Shown: positions 22,380-36,281 of the stretch, one piece after another
Layout: the number at the start of each line of letters is the position of its first letter
Numbering within the stretch: the first letter of the stretch is position 1
Assembly: GCA_013339895.1 (NCBI GenBank)
Contig: JABACO010000003.1
Span: forward strand, 6,810,261-6,874,260
Length of the DNA: 64,000 nt
Origin: Ephydatia muelleri
Taxonomy: Eukaryota > Porifera > Demospongiae > Spongillida > Spongillidae
Direction: 5' to 3'
The notes under the pieces: generated by a model
Told to the model about the DNA's origin: nothing
The model's input: the letters and a program-made list of their open reading frames with translations, nothing else
Database searches by the model: none
Position numbers and translations under genes: made by a program

Positions 22380-24560
22380 TCTAGAATATTGGATGCATGT
22401 TTCAACCTTTGTGGACGTCCTTTTTGTTTAGAGCAGATTAATCAAGCCTCCATCATTAAATTGTGATGCAACTATAACACAAATTATCAGGATTTGTAAC
22501 CAAATGAAATAAAACACCTGTAAATTGATTTTGCACTGACAGAATTAAAGTACTGACATACATATGAATGAATAGAGAACTTGTATGATTTAATGGTGTG
22601 ATTGACATAATCACTAGCTGTTAAAATAAATTAAAATTCATAGTATAGCACATGTTGAAGAGTAATAAAATCCTCATGGGAAAGTGTGTGTTGAGGAATA
22701 GCTCCACCGCAGTCCATGATATGAGAACAAAGATGTGAGGGAGAGATGGAGGGGTGTACTGTATGTTAGAATTATTCAATTCAATTCCATATTAAATTAC
22801 AAGGATGCACTTCAATTACAGAAGTGTGCATTCAGAAACAAAAGACAAACTAGGTGTAGGCTATTGGAGGTGTTCATTCTCAGTATGCTGCAGCACGCAG
22901 TATCATCGTGTACTATATAGTATCCTGCAGTATATAGCACAGAGTGCTAGTACACTTCATACCCTGACCACATGTACAGACACTCACAGAAAGTGCTGAT
23001 GCCATCAATGGCAGATTGAAGAAGTTGAGATATATAGTCAAATACCTTTTGTGAACAGAATGGACTAAAGACCTTACCAAATTAACATACCTATCTCCTG
23101 ATTAGAATGGGCAAATGGAACCTTTAAGACTTCCCCTCACCACACCCCCACAGTATCTGACTCTCAGAGGTGTCAACCACAGTGTTCAGGTCATCTCATG
23201 TTCCTCCTAGCATCTCTGGTTCATACTTTGCCACGCCCTCCATCCCTTACACTAGCATTACTTATCACATAGCTACTAATCAGGATAAAAAGGTTTTAAT
23301 GGTGTGTCCTGATTAGGGCCTCCTCTTTAGTGGAAATGAACTGACATGGCTGTCTATCACAATATGTAATCCTGCTCTCACCAGTTGTGAAAAGAAAACA
23401 AAAAAGTTCTCATTTCTTTTCATACATTAACTGTACTGCGTGTGCACAGGCAAAAACCGAGGTGTATTTCATTTGGCTAAAAATCCTGACAATAAAGGTT
23501 AGGTGACATGTGAATATGTTGTATAAAGATTTGGAATGAATCCGTGTCGCTTTCATTCAGTCTTGCCTCAATTTCCACAAAGCATGCTACGTTCAAACTT
23601 TGCACTGTTAGAGTGAAGCTTTTATAAGCAGATTGTTAGATTTTTGAAGGATTATCACTACAGGTTTGTATTTTGTTGTTTACACCCCATGTGACGTGCT
23701 GTGACCAAGTAACAACAAACATAGTGCATCCACTGCTTGACGCAGAGCAGCTCACACCACTGAAGGTGGCATGAAGAACCAGAACAGGTTAATAATGGTG
23801 CTCTTCTGAGGTCTGTTAGTTGACAAATTACAATTGGGCTATTCTTGATTAGTGTGGCTGGATACTAAAATAAACACAACTACTTGTATTAGAAACTTAG
23901 TAACCTAATAATTAATAATATAGGCATTTCCCTGAATCAAATTACAAGTATGTCTCAGGATAATGACTTCAATAGCATGTATTGATAATGAATAACTCCC
24001 ATCACCTACACCCTGTTTGTCATTGTTTCTGAATGCAACCGAAAGGCAGCCATTTCATTAAGTGATTTTGAAGTGTGTGATCACTGCTCATGAAAGCACT
24101 TTGCTTTGTGTATTGCATAACTTAGAACACCACCCTTTACCTTTCCATCACATCTTTCTTCTCATCGAATGGACATGGGGGTGGAGCTCTGTCACCACAT
24201 ACCCTCCTATGATGAATTGATCACTCTTCTAAATGCACTGTATAACTACATATTTTAAAATACAGTGATGCCTTGAATTAGCTTTGAAGACTTCGCATTT
24301 TGTTTAGCCTCCATCATTATATTCTCATTTAACAAAAATGTTTGCAGCCAAATGAAATATAATACCAGTATATTCATTGTGCACATATAGATAATACTGT
24401 ATGTATGTGTGAATAGAAATGAGAACTTGTATCATTTACTGGTGTGATTGACATGATGCGAGGTCATTCAAGTTACAATTTTGTGGTTGTACAGAGCATT
24501 TAGAAGAGTGATCAAATATCATCATGGGAGGGTATGTGGTGACAGAGCTTCACGACAAGT
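22380..24560 (+). repeat. Two direct repeats about 1.85 kb apart
   Basis: The block at about 22430-22730 (AGCCTCCATCATTA, CAAATGAAATA, GAGAACTTGTATGATTTA, GGTGTGATTGACAT) recurs at about 24305-24560. No convincing gene lies between. The block at 23125-23265 is copy 2 of the repeat described at 21225. Confidence 0.6.
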
Positions 24561-25306
24561 TCATGTGATGAAAAGAAAAGCAATGAAAACCCTTGAATGC
24601 CATGAGAACAGGCATTCTTCCTCAGATTACCCTTTAATGCCATGTTTCTTAGATAAGCAATGAAAATACTGGATGATGAATCTAACTGTCGTATACTATG
24701 ATGACCTCTTGATACTCAGTTCCCACATTGCTCATGGTGAGCCAGTGGCCTTGTGGTTCATGGAAGAATCTATGCATCTGAATTGCAAAGCTCATAGTAA
24801 AACTACATCAAGCATGCTAAAATCCTGCCCCATTTATATTTGTCTTAAACTGTTTAGATAGGATGTATTGAGCGGTTGGGATGATTGGTGCTGAGAGCCA
24901 GTTGCTAGATGAAATTGCTTCCTTATCAGACTGAAAAAATCTAAAGTCCTCTATCCACCATGTATCATGTTGATGTATGAGGCAACTCATATGAATATAT
25001 GTCAATAACAGCAGATATCTTTTTCATATTGTCGCTACATTTTTAAGTATATTTACTTTTTTTGGCTCTTCAGTATGCAAACAGTGCTTGTGCACATTTA
25101 TTAATAATTTTGAATATATAAAGAATAACTGATTCATATGCTGAATATCATTGCAAGTTATGTACCTTCATAAACAGGTGGTTTGGAGGTGGTAGTGGTG
25201 AATTTGGAGGACTATTGTCAGAGACATGTTGTCTGCTGCATCATGTAACGAGTAAGATAGTCATTATCTGATTTAGTGTGCATTATTGGATTACAGGAGA
25301 TCTTCG

Positions 25307-26420
25307 AGGAATTCAAAAACGTTCTTCAACGAGAACATATTACCACTTTCCAACTTGGAAATTTTTACCTTTTGGCATATAAAGTGTTCAAAGAGCAACC
25401 TGGAATACCAGCAATGTTCTTAATTCATGAAAGAAAATTGACTGAGACACATAAAGTAATGTTCTAAGAGTGTATTATGAGAATTTCGCACTCAGAGAAG
25501 GTTAAATGTCATATTGTAACTCAAAATGAGAAAGCAATTGTAAACATCATATACATGCATGGTCTTCTTCCTAACATTCCTCACGTTTTATGTTTATCAA
25601 AATGCAGCACTGTCTACTGACATTGCAACATACTTAGGGGATATTCAATCACTTTTTCATTCACCAATTTACAGTTGCCAACTTTCAGCTTCTCAGGAAA
25701 CATGGGATGCACAATTTGAGCAATACTATACAAAAGAAATTCACTCCAATATTAATAGCATGGGGTACCAAATAATCAGTCGAAATTTATGAACAGAGAC
25801 ATCGAAGACCTGCAAGGATGGAAGAAGCTACATGAGGCTTTATTGTATCTGCATCAGATACAGGCATATTATAGTAACGAGATCAAGCGTGGTTTTGCCA
25901 GTATTCGGGAATACCATATTGCAAAGGCATATGCTTCCCTTAAGGTTCATGACCGTCTTCAAAGTTGAGTATATTCCAACATGTTCCCGAGAGGTCATCA
26001 TAAGGTTCATAAAGGAAAAGGATGATATCAAGCACACTCACATTCCTCATACAATCCCAACAAAGTAAATGCAGATGAGAAGAAAATTAAAGGATGGTTT
26101 CTCTTTCCTCTATATTTGAGCACAGTTAATTGTTACCAATCTTGCTGTTACATTTGATGCCAAACTTCATGTTTTTAATGTTAAGAAACTATCAGGTGAA
26201 GTACGAGATTTTTCCTATAGAGAAATGTAGTTGTCCAGCATCAAACACATGTGGTCACATAATAGCAGCCATATTGAGCATAGCATTTGTGTCCCTGACA
26301 AACCAAAAAAAGAACTCTAATACAGCTAATGAAAAAACAACCAGAGCCCAATGTGATAATAGATCCAGAATAAAGAAACCATATCAAAAAGATGTTGATT
26401 GTGAATACAATAGTAAGTAA
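25307..26420 (+). pseudogene. MULE-like transposase remnant with SWIM zinc finger
   Basis: Separate plus-strand pieces look like parts of one transposase-derived protein. At 25307-25467, EIFEEFKNVLQ and IPAMFLIHERKLTETHK resemble a MULE catalytic-core segment. At 25600-25790 a helical segment has ETWDAQFEQYYTKEI. At 25800-25967 comes DLQGWKKLHEALL and ASIREYHIAKAYASL. At 26190-26290 KCSCPASNTCGHIIA fits the SWIM pattern C-x-C-xn-C-x-H. Stops and frame changes separate the pieces; some gaps could be introns. No terminal repeats were found. Confidence 0.5.
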
Positions 26421-26991
26421 AATATTGTATTCCATCAATTGAAATGTCTCTATATATTTCTCCAAACTTCATTAACCATCACCTTCGCCTTACCATTTGC
26501 CACCATTGCCGTGCAGCTCCAACATTAGCATGACCTTTTCCAAATGATTATACTTCACGCACATGTAAGTGTTGTTATATTTATTACTCTGCTTGTAAAG
26601 TGGGCCCAGCAGAACAAGCCCTCACATAAAACAACTCTGCTACTCACTACCTCAAAAAGATGCCAATGGTTGGCTATCACTGATTGAATCTAAGTGTGTA
26701 TATAATCTATTGTATTTTTTTGTATGCTTAATAGATGTTTTAGCAGAGCAGTAGCAGTAGTTAACTTGCAACAGTCCTGCTCACTCATCACCACCAAGAG
26801 ATGCAAATGGTAAGACAATTTGTTGTTGTGTCAAAGCCTACCACCAAGCGATGATGCATCTGGTACGATGGTGACGGCTGTTTGCATGTGATGCAGCTTT
26901 GTAATTTGCATTACTAATTAACGGAGGTTATTTAATAAAATAGTCCACGAATATCAAGTACATCTATTGTGCGTGTCTGTGTGGAGGTGGA

Positions 26992-27002
26992 CCCCCCCCC
27001 CC
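26992..27002. repeat. Poly-C run
   Basis: An 11-C homopolymer in a 1-kb stretch (26430-27450) that otherwise shows no recognisable feature. Confidence 0.85.
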
Positions 27003-27454
27003 TCATTTAAACGAATTAACACCTTATCAACACCTATTGTGCGCAGAGTGACAAATTTCTAATTACATCAAGAACTCATCAGTATAGTTACATGTACCGT
27101 ATATAATAATGCGTTTCAGAAGAGAGATATCAGTCTCCCCTAACCGTAACAATTAAAGGTAATGTAGGGTGGAGATTGGTGGCGAGGACAGATTTCCACT
27201 GGAACAATGGTCTAGGAGCAAAATAGTAGGTGTAGAGGAAACCCTGTTACAGTGAATGGAGTGGTGACAATGGACATTCAGCTAGTAGGTCAAAGTGTAA
27301 GTGTAGACTTTTGTAGTAGTTGATTTCCTAAAGAAGCATAATTGTGCAATTGACATACCTAAAAGGGAACTACTTGTAGTGCAGGGGAGCCTCAGCCAAA
27401 AACTCTAGGAGGAGGACACAGTATGTCAGGCCATGATGACTTTGATGGAAAAAT

Positions 27455-29100
27455 GTGATGATCCCATTGTGGAGTGAAGTAGAAACAGTGGTTAGTAACA
27501 ATTCAGTATGCACAACTGGCACATGGCTAGAGGAAGGAATTTGTTCCAAGCAATTTTCAGTACTGATAGCTGGTGGCTTGGTAATTCCTATTCAGGGATC
27601 TGAATTAGAGTGTATGCCAGTTCACATGCTTAATCTATCATCAGTAAATGTCACAATGTGTAAAGATGCAGAGGTGGCAGTTGCCACAAGAATGGAAGAA
27701 AGCACCCTGGTTGCTATTAGTACATTCGAGTGTTACAAGCAGATATGAGGTACCTGTACACAAGAAGGAGTTTTTGCATAAACTAGTTGACCACTGTGAG
27801 GAAGATTTGTCCAAGGAGGAACATGAGCAATTGTTTATGCTGCTGTTAGCTTATGTAGATATCTTTGCTTACAGAGATGATGAGCTCGGATGTACCCTGC
27901 TTGATACAACATTCTATTGCCACAGGGGATAGTCGGCCAATATGGCAACCATGTAGGCAGATTCCATCAGCTAAAAGAGAGCAAGCCCAGAAATGGGTTC
28001 AGGAGATGCTACAACGAGACGTCATACAGCCTTCTAACAGCCCATGGGCATCACCAGTCATGTTGTTTCAGAAGAAGGATGGATCGTGCCATTTTTGTGT
28101 GGACTACTGTATGCTTGATGTGATAACACATCACAACGTTTACCTACTTCCACGAATCGATGAATCCTTGGGCCACAGTGGTTTTCTACATTGGACTTAT
28201 TATCAGGTTATTCGCAGGTGGAAAGGAGTGAGGAGGATCGTCAGAAGACCGCATTTTCTACACACAACGGGTTGTTTGAGTTTATGGGCATGCCCTTTGG
28301 CCTATTCAATGGACCTGCCACCTTCCAGAGGTTAATGGACATGGTGCTCTCTGAAATTATTGCCTTCTGTGTACATTGATGATACTGTGATTATTGGTAA
28401 AACATTTCAACAACATTTGGGGAACCCACAGTTTGGTATTAGACAAGTTGAGGCAGGCGGGGTTGATAATTAAACATCCATATGTTCCTTTTTCCAGAAA
28501 GAAGTTATCTACCTAGGTCACAGAATTTCTAGAAAGGGAGTTGCCAGCTATAACTGACATCATGAAGAAATGACCAGTCCAAATTCGAACAGGAATTGCA
28601 GAAACATCTGGACTTGTTGGGTATAACAGAAGGTATGTAAATGACTTTGCTAGTGTGGCAAAACCTCAGTACAGTCCACAGAGAGAGGACGAGCGTTTAT
28701 ATGGACAGGTCAGCAGCATTTGATGAGCTAAAGTCACGATTGATTTCAGCGCCTATTCTGCCTTACCCCAACTTTAATGATACATTTGTCTGCGACACAG
28801 ATGCAAACGATATTGGAGTTTGTGCAGTGTTATCACAAAGGAGCGAGGGAGAGGAATGAGTCATAGCATTTGTCCAGCCGTATACTCAATAAGGCTGAAC
28901 AGAAGTATTCAGAGACATGAAAAGAGCTGCTAGCAATGGTAACATTCATAAGATCCTACCTTTTTGGGAGACATTTTGTTCTGCACACAGTGGCTGCATA
29001 ATTTTAAGAACCAGAGGGGCAGATTGCACGATAGCTTGAACAACTTCAAGAATATGACTTTGAGGTGATTCATCGGAATCAAGAGGGGAGTGCCAAATGA
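27455..29100 (+). mobile_element. Degenerate Gypsy (Ty3)-type LTR retrotransposon pol fragment
   Basis: Frame-broken plus-strand pieces cover part of pol in order. A pre-RT linker lies at 27648-27932. The RT region at about 27930-28380 has QPSNSPWASPV, FCVDY, MDLLSGYSQVE and FEFMGMPFGL, and a YIDD catalytic box near 28371. An RNase-H start has SRLISAPILPYPNF near 28735. Stops and frameshifts interrupt all segments. No LTRs, gag or integrase were recognised. It lies just beyond the 3' end of receptor gene B, on the opposite strand. Confidence 0.82.
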
Positions 29101-29277
29101 AATTGTTTCCCATTTACTGCTTCACAGTGTGGACAATGTACTGTAAATAAACATGTTGCTTAGTGTGGTACAGTGATGAAAACTAATGTGCATAAATCTC
29201 TACTCAACCACTAAAAATTATATAACAGAATAAAGTATGAGAGTTTTGGTAGTGTATACACCCTTGTGCAACACATA

Positions 29278-32200
29278 TCAATCAATTACTGAACTGTGTA
29301 ACAAGTTGTGGAGACTGGTTACCAACTTAACAAATGATGGTCTTCTTTCAGGGTCATTGGTCCAGCAGCATTCAATACAATTAAACCTTTTAAGAGAGAG
29401 TTGCATCACAAATGCGAAGTGTTGGACACTATGGTGCATGAAATTTACATGCTTTCCGGACACACGGTTGGTTTCTTCAGCCTTACACCTTTGCACAAAA
29501 GTTCCAGTATTTCGTAGTTTTCAACTCCAGGATAAGGTATTGCCCCTAAACTGAAAATCTCCCAGCACGTAACTCCATATGCCCACTGAAATACAAATAA
29601 TACGTTAAAATGGTAAGTTCTATTTTTATTTTAGTATAAACTTTAGTACATAATTACAAGTTGATTGTGTTTAATTAGGAAAGAATTAATTAGTTTGTGA
29701 GGGTATAAATATGTGGGTATTACAATAGACCAAGAAAGATATTACTTATGAATTGTACAGGTGGGGTTTCACATCACCCTATGAAGTAACCTAGTGCATT
29801 TTTATAGATAACTACTATTCATAAAGGAAACATAGCATGAAACATTCAGTGCTGAATAATACTCAAAACAGTGCCAGAAGAATGCATTTGGATGATTTGC
29901 GCTTCAGATGATGATTGTAAAACAGTTAGTAACTGTGGTTATATGACAGAGATTTGAAACATTTGCATTTGTCATTGCAAACAACTCAATAAGCAATCTC
30001 ATGCACACACAAGCCAACAGTAGTTGTTACACAATCCTCATGGTATTATTTATGGCATTCGCTATAATTTGCACAAGTGTATGTATTATTTGAAACAGCT
30101 GTATACCTTTGCCTAATTGTAATGTAACCTACCACATCTGTCTTTTCTGTGCTAATTCCATCCTGTAACATTTCTGGTGGCATCCATTTCACTGGACACT
30201 TTTGGGATTGTGATGCTTTGCAGCTTGTTTCACGAGTGAACCCAAAATCTCCAACTTTTACACAGAGGTTGAGATCTACCCTATGAAAACAAACTATTAT
30301 TAAATAATACGCAATTATTATGAATATAATCGTAAAATCTTACATGCAGTTCCTTGCAGCAAGATCTCCATGAACAAATCCTTTTTCAGCCAAATACTCC
30401 ATTCCTTGTGCAATGTCCCGACACATTGCAATGAGAATGGAAATGGACAAGCCCTCAATAGAGATAAAATACATGACACAACTATCAGATATAATACACA
30501 CAATTATTAATTGAAAACAATACCCATTTTCTCATCAATGAATGGTAGAGAAAACTGATTTTCCAACCATCCTTACCTCAGGTAATGTAGTCACAAATGG
30601 AGAAAAACCTCTCCGTTTCTGAAGGTATGTCTTGAGGTTACCATTAGGGTAGAGTGGCAGTATCATGAGAGGAAAGCCATCTGGTGAGTCAAGACACATT
30701 CCAATCAGCTCCACAACGTTGGGATGCTTGAAAGCCTTCATTCGACAGCACTCATCAAAGAACAGCTCAATATCTGATCTTGAATAAAATTCTATAACAA
30801 GAGTTCCAAGTTACTGATGTGCCGTGCGTGATTTCCGCTGTATAGCACAACTAGTTATGAAAACGAATGTCTTCTAAAAAAATATCAACTGAACGAAAGA
30901 ATGTGAGAAATCTACATACTACATGCATTCACATCTATTGCATTCTCAAGCTGAACAATAGAAGCTGATGCTTCACACTTTTGTTTGTGTACTAGATCTA
31001 TGTGATATACTGAGGTTGCTTACAATAAGTCATACTTAACCGAAGGACGGTGGGGCTAGTGTTCCTATCAGACCTTACACCACTTCCCACACCTAGTAAA
31101 TGGCGAAGAAATGCGGCTGTTAAAGCGGATTTACACTATGACATTAGCGGAACGTTGCATCGAAGTTGCATAAACTACAGAATTTAAGCAATTAGCATTG
31201 TAACTTTGTGTTCTGATTGGTCAGACCCTCAGCAGCCGACGCAGGAACAGAGCTCAAGTCTATTCCAGCGTCCACGTAGCGTCATTGACAAAACCCATCG
31301 TTTCACGCATTTACATGTACACATAGTTAATACAGTCTGTACTTAGATAATCCATGATCAAATAAGCCTGTAATGGCATCATTTAATATAAACTTTGTGA
31401 ACCTTTCAGTGCTTTTCGTAGTTATCATTTTATGATCATTACACGCTAACCCAATTTCATAGTGAAGGTAGTAGTATGCATGCAACATCGTAAACGCACC
31501 TTTCACTGTCTTTACCGCCACAGGTTCCTGGTTCCCGTTTCTTTGAATGATGGCTCCGTAAACAACACCAAACCCTCCTATTAGCACCCTTCAAATTATA
31601 CATCGTAGTAGGCGTGACACGTACTGTACCTTCTCCAATAGGCTCGGACTCTAGCTTTAGCTGGTGGCTATTTACCAATATATCTGCGAATGCTGCTTGG
31701 TGATGTTCGAAATGGTTGTGGCTCAATTCAATTGGTTCAGAAGTTCCAACACTATATGCCACGCAGCATTCTATGATTTGAAGGACTCGTTAAACATATG
31801 ATGTATGAGCACTCTTACTTACCTAAGTTAATTTGCCTTCCATCCGGTATGGATAGTGATTGGTGTTTGGTGCAAAACATAAAAATTATAAAATAATTGA
31901 ACAGCAGCTTGGAATTGAAGATATGTATATACGCTTTGTTATGGTATTACCTTGTTTGTGAAATAATTTTGGCTTCAAATTTTTCACTGGTTATTCTAAT
32001 ATGCCATGTAATATACATGTTTTGGATCAAGACTCGATAGAAAATGCTTTTTGTTACCTATACATTTTCTTGCATAATGCACAAATGCAAAAAGCCTCTG
32101 CAGCCAGTAGAAAGATGAGGAGTGCAGGAATTGAGGTAAACGTTCCCACTGCTAAAGGGCTCAATTTCCATCCTGAATGATGAAGCAATCATAATCAGTT

Positions 32201-35200
32201 ACGGTCTTATCCTCTATGAGTGAAACAAGCTTGTAACCTGTCAACTAAGCTCTGAACCATATTTTAGTTGTAGTTTTATACTTAAGAGCATGCCTTTTGG
32301 TCAAATCAGATTTGCACATTTTGATATTCATTGATATAAGAGATTCTTTTTCATACGCTTGGGACAAATAAATCAATTCATTCACCCAAAGTTTTTTTTT
32401 TTGAATATATATATGAATGCTGCATTGACAAATAAATAAATTCATCCGCCCAAATTTTTTTTAATATGAATGCTGCAATAAATCAATTCATACACTCCAG
32501 TGATTATAATTAATGTTTAACTGCATGGACAGATGTAATTTTTATTACATTTCTATTGCCTCCGTATGTAGATTGCACATCAATGAAGGAATATACGTGT
32601 ATAGTTGAGCATGTAAAAGCTCTGAATTTTGTCATACGTGAAACTGATAATTCGGTAACAGTAAGCCATGAATAGATGCACTTTTCATGCATCATTAAAT
32701 TACCTTCATCTGTATGTGTATATGTAGGAGAGTACGATGCTACTGAGAGAAAGGAATGTATACTTAAAAGTGTCAACACTCTAAATTCAGGCATACACGA
32801 AACCGTAACAGTTGTGGATGGTCGTAGCAGCATCTCGTCTTTGATAGCTGGTAATGCTGAGATTCTTCCTTCTCTTTCAATATCATACACATCAAGCCAA
32901 TATCTCCCAGCGCCAAATTTTGCTTTACACCTTTGAAATATAGGCAAATCGCTAACCGAGGCATTGGAATCCCGCTGCTGAGCAATGCAATACGTAATTT
33001 CCTTTACCATACTTGTAAGAAAAATTAAACAGCCAATGGCATGTGAGCCTTCATTAAAGATGCAGGTGATTTGAGTCTCCGAAGCATTGCTGGTGGTTAT
33101 GGTTATTACGCTGTGTGTATCTATAAATTAAATTAAAAAAATCTGCAAATGGCTACTGTGATGCTATAGGTGCTTACTAATTGAAGTGTTGAAATTAACG
33201 TTCCCGTAGCTGTTGTAAGCAATAAAGGTGAGATTGAAGTATTGATTGTGATTCAAGGACAGCGTGAGCTTGTGTGGCTGTATTTGATCTGACAGCAAAA
33301 CCCTCTCCTCCCAATCTGCGTGTCTGGATTGTGGCCGAATCAAAATACTATAGTTGCATACTCCTAATTGAAACTGTAAAGGAAAAGAATCGCAATATAG
33401 TTATGCATACACCACCATAGGTATCTGCATAACATGTAGGATCTAACTGTGGATAAATAATAGTAGAGGAAAATGAATGGCGTACAGTGTATGCAGTACT
33501 TATATTGAAATTACTAGCGCAATTTCGTATCGGCTCGAGATATTATGCAGAAAAAAAATGCAGTAAAACGGTATATGTTCCATCTGCATTGATTCAACGG
33601 TTTGAGAGTCGAAAGAGGATATAATTGAGTGCTCAGCAGGTTCTATTAATTAAAAATATTTTTATTCAATCGTTCCAGCTAAGAATCGTGCTGCATGTAC
33701 AACGGACACACTTAAAGTACTATTCACTTACGATACTAATAGTCACAGTCACGTTATCTGCTGGCCCATCTGGATATGTCAACTTGGTTGTAATATTACC
33801 TCGTGATAAAACTGATGGTGAAACTGCAACGGATAAAATTATTACAACATGCTCATGTCTTCATAGGAAACACAAAACACTGTACATAAAAAGGCTTGCG
33901 CCGTTTTATCCCACCCTTCCTTCCCGCCCCATACTTCCAGTTTGATTGACGCTAAATTACCACCAGGTATCTGTGATCCTCCAATGGATGCCACTGATAC
34001 TGTGCCCTGACATACAGGGGCAACAGTTGCATAATATTGACTACATGGATCTGAAGTGTTGATGATCAGCTGTGAATTCCTCACTGTCTCATTATGCACT
34101 ACAACTCCGTTTCCATCCTTGACCAGAACAATGCAGTCCAGAAATGACCCAATCCATCCTCCATTTGATGGAATCCAGGAAAGCTGGATAAGACCATTGC
34201 CAATTAGTGTGGCTGTCACGTTCAGTGGAAGACCTAATGAGATGATGTCATCATAACATGAGAAATGGTCACACATTAATTCAGAAACCTAGTATACTTA
34301 GAAATGCAGGAGAGCTGTACAGTTTAAGAGATGTTGATGGTTGGGTGTAATAGCAAGTGACGTTTGCTCCATGAAATTCATAAGAGCCAGGTATAGTTAA
34401 AGTTGACTGTCCTCCTGGACCAGAGGTGGTTGTCTGAGGATTGGCAAGGTTGTATTTCACAACATCCAGTCCATTAATCAGCCAAGTGATTGGCTGTGAC
34501 TCATTAATAGCACAAGAGAAGGAAGCACTTGAGTTCCAACATGTTGTCATGTTCATTGGATTAACGGCAATGTAACATGATCCTTAAAATAGAAATTATC
34601 ATCATTGCTCCATACAATGGCGTGGCAAAGTGTTAGAATTTAAACTTCATTGATCTTGAACTGACCAGGGTGTACTAATATCCAAATGAAGCAAATCCAC
34701 CAACGTCTGCATGTATAATAATGGTTGAGAAAAAGAATGCATTGTTGGTCCATGCATGAGCATGCACTCGCCAAATATTTATATGCTATCTGCTATACCT
34801 GCATGTACTGTAGCGATTTAGGGTTACATCATAGTCTGATTGATAGAGCCACTCAGTTGAAAATGTTTGACACCATTTGAGCACAGCTCGATTTGAATCA
34901 GACTGGTCGACCCTAGGGTTGAATTTCAGCAATTGCAGTACTTTTTCAAAACCAAAGAAAATGAAAAAATTATTAGCATTAAACTAGGTTTTCATGTATC
35001 CTGCATGTGTTAGTTCATTGCTATGAACTTCATTGATTATTGAGTATAATTGCTCCACATAAACAATTTTCCTGTACTGGCTCAAAAGAGAGTTGCCTGC
35101 AGCATCCTACAATGAAATGTACTTGCAGTATACCTGAGACATTGAGAAGATTTGTATGCTGTTCATAACGTTGTTTACTACATATCTGTACTTTTTTTCT

Positions 35201-35397
35201 TTTAAATAGTATTCCATTCTATATGCCAGATAGAGTTTGAGTTTACAGCATGCATGTGTATTCCTAGGAAATGAGTGTGCTTACTGTAATAAAAACAAAA
35301 ACAAAAAACAACCCTCCATATAGGCAAACAGCTCTTACTGGCACAATGTGCACAGCACGTTGATGTAATGCAAAGCACAACTGCTGGAAGAGGTCAT
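29278..35397 (-). CDS. Receptor tyrosine kinase B, catalytically competent paralogue of A (17 exons, 827 aa)
   Basis: Minus-strand exons: 35397-35339 (tentative), 34706-34666, 34582-34289, 34233-33961, 33823-33732, 33373-33178, 33120-32704, 32172-32058, 31995-31951, 31836-31823 (tentative), 31770-31630, 31577-31500, 30791-30577, 30453-30344, 30280-30133, 29585-29449, 29386-29278. They total 2484 nt with no stop inside. The order matches A: hydrophobic leader [14 protein letters not shown], Ig, FN3-type domains, transmembrane helix near WKLSPLAVG, juxtamembrane region, kinase. Kinase motifs are complete: [17 protein letters not shown], a helix-C Glu in [43 protein letters not shown] and ERRPSF. 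Expected role: transmembrane tyrosine kinase. Oddities: HGD in place of HRD, and no tyrosine between DFG and PPE. The first exon is not homologous to that of A. Confidence 0.82.
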
Positions 35398-35399
35398 CT

Positions 35400-36280
35400 T
35401 TACTGGACCTAAGCATAACAGCTGACACAAATACGTGAGTGCAAAGCATAGATATCAGCAGTGCTGTATGCTGATACGATCTACATTGTGAGAGCCACAA
35501 TTCAGTGTAAATGTCTCTACATGTATATCAGAACCATGGCTCACAATATTCGGATTGCTTGCATTAGTTGGTGTAGTACGCGCTAGAATTCCTACTAGAC
35601 GACAGAATTATGAACATATTTGTATCAATCCCGTCCTATGACAAAAATAAGCTTGTGAAGCGAACACCCTGCATGTCAGATACTATACCTGCTCTGTGGG
35701 AACAACGAGGATGCCTTTCGCATCAAGGTACGTCAAATTCATTAGCTGGGTTTTGTGTCTCTTATATAATGAACTGTCGCATCCTTGTGTTGCAAAAAGC
35801 AAGATTTTGAAGTGAATATTTTACACTCTCGCCAAAGGCAGTATAGTACACGCAGCTATCTCCCCTGTTTCCTTTGGGAGGGAATTTCTCTGATAGAATT
35901 TAAGGCTCGCTGGCACCAACGATCTCGACAGCTACAACCATTTCGTGACTTTAAAACCGGGCCATAGTATATACATTCCTACAATAGATCTAATGTCTCA
36001 GGCATTTCATTTGATTGAATGTGCACTGCGTGACATAGTATCGTATGCAGTATTATGCAGAGTTTGCCCACGCCATGGTATGCAGATACATATCCAGACA
36101 TGCACGTGTGCGGACCAATATACATACTCGTACCTAGATATGTCAATGTCCAGTGCAGTGTGCAGTACTGTTGGGGCTAAGTATCGGGTGCTTATCGCAC
36201 CCATATCGCGAGCAGCAGTTTAGCCCGTAAATTACGATAGTGCGCAATAAATAGGAATATAGGCCGTTTTAACCACACCC
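35400..36280. other. 5' flank of receptor B
   Basis: Expected to hold the promoter of B. No motif is assigned. Short open frames on both strands lack domain evidence. Confidence 0.35.
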
Positions 36281-36281
36281 A

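Noticed and set aside
24673-24861. YYDDLLIL as a reverse-transcriptase catalytic box
   Set aside because: No other RT motif lies around it; probably chance.
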